This document shows positions 6,441 through 8,890 of a stretch of DNA of 8,890 bases, piece by piece. The notes under the pieces were generated by a model, which searched no databases, was not told the origin of the DNA, and was given only the letters and a program-made list of their open reading frames with translations. The number at the start of each line of letters is the position of its first letter. Positions within the stretch are counted from its first letter, which is position 1. The translations under genes were made by a program, and so were the position numbers. The stretch comes from Treponema sp. (GTDB lineage Bacteria; Spirochaetota; Spirochaetia; Treponematales; Treponemataceae): contig DLYJ01000238.1 in the NCBI GenBank assembly GCA_003447785.1, positions 1 through 8,890 on the forward strand. Direction: 5' to 3'.

Positions 6441-8177
6441 ATGAAAAAACTTACTGAAATTTTGTTCAATTTATTTCTGGCATTTTTGCTTATGGGGGCA
6501 GTTTCATGTTCAAAAAGCAAAGCACTGACTGACGGAACTTTTACCGGAACCGGAGCAGGTCACGGGGGAGATGTTACAGTTAGCATCACCGTAAAGGACG
6601 GCCGGGTTACTGACGCAAAAATCCTGCACGAAGCAGAAAGTCCTGAAATCGGGCCGGTTGCAGAACAGCAGATTCTTGAACGATTTATGCAGGAACAAAA
6701 AACAGAAACCATAGATGTTGTTTCCGGAGCTACAATCACTTCCAACGCAGTTCTCGACGCCCTGGAAATGGCTCTGAACAAAAGCCGGGGAATCGAAGAA
6801 GAAAAACTCGTTTACTCTGACACTTCCTGCGACATCGTAATCATCGGTGCCGGCGGTGCGGGTCTTGTTGCCGCAACAGAAGCCGCAAATAAAGGTGCAA
6901 AAGTCATCGTTCTGGAAAAAATGGGAATCGTCGGCGGCAACACTAATTATTCAACCGGCGGAATCAACGCATCATATACAAAGGAACAGAAAAAACTGGG
7001 AATCAAAGACAGCCCTGACGTTTTTTACAGCGACACAATGAAAGGCGGAAAAAACCTCAACGATCCTGCCCTCGTACGCACTCTGGTGGACAATTCTGCC
7101 GCAATGGTTGAATGGCTCCAGTCTGACATCGTGGGCGCAGATTTGTCTGACGTGGGAATGTTCGGAGGGGCTACAAACAAACGCATCCACAGGCCGCAGG
7201 GAGGACAAGCAATCGGCGCCCACCTGGTTCCCCTCCTGCATCAGGCAGCACTCAGACAGGGAGCAGAAATCCGGGTTAACAGCATGGTAACCGACATCAT
7301 CAAAAATGACGGAAAAGCATGCGGCGTAATTGTAAAAACCCGCGACAACCAGTATAAAATCGACGCTAAGGCCGTTATCGTAGCTTCCGGCGGATTTGGA
7401 GCAAACTCTGCAATGGTCGTTAAGTTTAATCCTGCTCTGGCAGGTTTTGGCACAACAAATCATCCCGGTGCAACCGGCGACGCATTTTTGATGACAGAAA
7501 AATTTGACGCACAGCTCACACAGATGGATCAGATTCAGACGCATCCCACTGTTGTGGCAGGCACCGGAATTATGATTACGGAAGCCGTGCGGGGAAACGG
7601 TGCAATTCTTGTAAGCCGCACGGGAAAGCGCTTTGTAAACGAAATGCAGACCCGCGACCTTGTTTCTGCCGCAATTCTTGCACAGCCAAAAAAGACAGCA
7701 TTCCTCGTTTTTGACCAGAGTGTACGGGATTCGCTCAAGGCAATTGAAGGTTACGCAAAGAAAAACCTTCTGACACAGGCAGACAGCATTGATGAACTTG
7801 CAGACAAGCTTGGTATCGATAAAGTTGAATTCAACAATACAATCAGAAAATACAATTCTTATGTTGAATCAAAAAATGACGAAGAGTTTAAACGCAATGC
7901 CGCAAGCATGGAACGCACGCTTTCAAAGGCGCCTTACTACGCAATCGAATGCGGCCCTGCAATCCATCACACCATGGGCGGCTTAAAAATCAACCGGTCG
8001 GCAGAAGTTCAGAACAAGTCAGGCAACTCGGTTCCAGGCCTCTACGCAGCCGGCGAAGTTACAGGCGGCGTCCACGGCGCAAACCGGCTTGGCGGCAACG
8101 CAGTGGCAGACATCTGTATCTTTGGCAAAATTGCAGCCGACAGCGCAGTTGAATATATAAACAGACAGGAATTTTAG
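6441..8177 (+). CDS. Lipoprotein FMN/FAD reductase, fumarate reductase (flavocytochrome c) type
   Basis: 578 residues from the ATG at 6441. A lipoprotein signal peptide ends at C23 (lipobox AVSC), so the enzyme is anchored outside the cytoplasm. Residues about 31-113 are an FMN-binding domain, with DVVSGAT (92-98) as the motif where ApbE links FMN to the threonine (T98). Residues about 130-578 are an FAD-binding succinate dehydrogenase/fumarate reductase-type domain: GAGGAG (136-141) for FAD and the catalytic set H368 (THPT), T380, E381, R384, proton-donor R405, HHTMGG at 509-514 and R549 (HGANRLGG). Spacing from H368 to R405 matches Shewanella Fcc3 (H365, T377, E378, R381, R402). There is no CxxCH, so FMN replaces the haems as electron entry. 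Fumarate is the likeliest acceptor, though related enzymes reduce other unsaturated acids. The electron donor and ApbE are not in the window. Confidence 0.92.
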   Translation: MKKLTEILFNLFLAFLLMGAVSCSKSKALTDGTFTGTGAGHGGDVTVSITVKDGRVTDAKILHEAESPEIGPVAEQQILERFMQEQKTETIDVVSGATITSNAVLDALEMALNKSRGIEEEKLVYSDTSCDIVIIGAGGAGLVAATEAANKGAKVIVLEKMGIVGGNTNYSTGGINASYTKEQKKLGIKDSPDVFYSDTMKGGKNLNDPALVRTLVDNSAAMVEWLQSDIVGADLSDVGMFGGATNKRIHRPQGGQAIGAHLVPLLHQAALRQGAEIRVNSMVTDIIKNDGKACGVIVKTRDNQYKIDAKAVIVASGGFGANSAMVVKFNPALAGFGTTNHPGATGDAFLMTEKFDAQLTQMDQIQTHPTVVAGTGIMITEAVRGNGAILVSRTGKRFVNEMQTRDLVSAAILAQPKKTAFLVFDQSVRDSLKAIEGYAKKNLLTQADSIDELADKLGIDKVEFNNTIRKYNSYVESKNDEEFKRNAASMERTLSKAPYYAIECGPAIHHTMGGLKINRSAEVQNKSGNSVPGLYAAGEVTGGVHGANRLGGNAVADICIFGKIAADSAVEYINRQEF

Positions 8178-8890
8178 TCGGTTGCCAGGCCAGCAGCAGC
8201 CTGTCTCCACCATCTTTCTGCATAGTGGCCGGCATCGTCCAGATGAACGGTTTGTCCAATGTACGGCGTTACAGTCTCAAGGCCCAGGGCGCTGCTTTCC
8301 TTTAAGAAGCGCTCAACCGGATCGTCCCAGCCGTGTCGCGACAAAATAACCGCACCCCAGTGAATCGGCTGGACGATTTTTGCGCCAAGAGTTTTTGCGG
8401 CGGCCGCACTCTGCTCCGGGAACATGTGGACCAGCGGCCACTGAACGTTGTACTGGCCGCATTCAATCAGTACAAAATCCATATCGCCGTATTTTTCGTG
8501 AATCTTTTCAAAGTACTCATTAAAGCCTGAATCCCCGCTTTCAAAAATCTGGTGGAATTCGTCCTTCAAGACATAACTTGCCCAGAGCGTGCGCATACTG
8601 TCGATGAGTTTGCGTCCTGAAAAATGCTGGGATGGTGTGCAGGCAATTGTAAGCCCTTCAATCTGAGTTTCTTCCCACCATGCCATGTTGGTAATTTTTG
8701 AACTTTCAACGCCCCATTTTTCAAGATGATTTTCGACGCCCAGGGGTACTACATATCTTTTTACTTTTGAATCCAGTTTTTTGATTGAATCATAATCCAG
8801 GTGGTCGTAATGGTCGTGAGTCAGAATCAGAATGTCGACTTCCGGGATTTGTTCAACTGTAACAGGCGGATGAGAAAACCGTCTGCTTCC
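8174..8890 (-). CDS. Metallo-beta-lactamase-fold hydrolase (RomA/NAPE-PLD-like), 5' end missing
   Basis: The frame stays open to the right edge, giving 238 residues without the true start. An ATG at 8686 is internal, because the signature motif lies upstream of it. HDHYDHLD (fragment residues 25-32, bases 8795-8818) is the HxHxDH zinc motif. The other metal ligands follow: H89 in TPSQHFSGR, D120 in GDSGF and H177 in QPIHWG. HFSGR and PIHWG...WDDP are typical of the RomA/NAPE-PLD branch (COG2220, where NAPE-PLD has a similar HxHYDHLD). All metal ligands are present, so it should be active as a dinuclear zinc hydrolase, probably on a phosphodiester or lactone. The substrate cannot be told. Against usual lengths near 330-370, roughly 100 residues are missing. 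Its stop codon interlocks with that of the convergent flavin reductase. Confidence 0.88.
   Translation of the reverse strand, partial: GSRRFSHPPVTVEQIPEVDILILTHDHYDHLDYDSIKKLDSKVKRYVVPLGVENHLEKWGVESSKITNMAWWEETQIEGLTIACTPSQHFSGRKLIDSMRTLWASYVLKDEFHQIFESGDSGFNEYFEKIHEKYGDMDFVLIECGQYNVQWPLVHMFPEQSAAAAKTLGAKIVQPIHWGAVILSRHGWDDPVERFLKESSALGLETVTPYIGQTVHLDDAGHYAERWWRQAAAGLATD

Noticed and set aside
6972..7544. A 190-codon minus-strand open frame opposite the flavin reductase
   Set aside because: It is a cysteine-rich shadow with no recognisable domain, lying wholly within a well-supported gene whose catalytic motifs are intact.
6441..8177. Assignment of the flavin reductase as urocanate reductase
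   Set aside because: The domain order is alike, but the active-site histidine and the Thr-Glu pair match fumarate reductases in identity and spacing, so fumarate type is preferred. Other enoates are not excluded.
6441..8177. A haem-carrying flavocytochrome c
   Set aside because: No CxxCH motif is present. The N-terminal domain is an FMN-binding domain instead.
8174..8686. A complete 170-residue minus-strand gene starting at 8686
   Set aside because: The frame stays open to the window edge and the essential HDHYDHLD zinc motif is upstream of 8686, so that ATG is internal.

Overview
The window reads as a piece of a Gram-negative, host-associated or gut-type anaerobe, most likely a spirochaete close to Treponema. 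This is inference from protein style and gene mix: a secreted pectinesterase, an envelope lipoprotein flavin reductase for anaerobic electron disposal, and a LolA-like/MMPL pair. No rRNA or other marker gene is present to settle it. Base composition looks middling (not computed). The window is densely coding, with no gap over 100 bases, and I see no tRNA, rRNA, CRISPR array, insertion sequence or other mobile element.

Left part, minus strand (1-5070): a secreted two-domain pectinesterase (3037-5070) with a very good promoter of its own, then a periplasmic LolA-like lipoprotein carrier (2369-2995), an MMPL/RND-type exporter (70-2400) that overlaps it by 32 bases, and the first codons of another gene (1-22) with a strong ribosome binding site. 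The LolA-like protein and exporter look like one translationally coupled unit for moving a lipid-like molecule across the envelope. The pectinesterase is probably only a neighbour.

Middle (5139-6440): a minus-strand MacB/FtsX-type ABC permease with no ATPase gene beside it, then a 96-base divergent intergenic region. There the permease promoter and the promoter of the next plus-strand gene overlap back to back and use practically the same -35 site, with an FNR/CRP-like box alongside.

Right part: a plus-strand lipoprotein (6441-8177) joins an FMN-binding domain to a flavocytochrome-c-type FAD reductase domain. Its fumarate reductase catalytic residues are intact and it has no haem motif, so it is a candidate extracytoplasmic terminal reductase. 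Its stop codon interlocks with that of a convergent metallo-beta-lactamase-fold hydrolase of the RomA/NAPE-PLD type (8174 to the right edge, 5' end missing).

Taken together the window suggests pectin use, envelope lipid export and fumarate-like respiration. I see no clearly new multi-gene system. The most interesting spots are the shared divergent promoter and the orphan permease opposite the flavin reductase.
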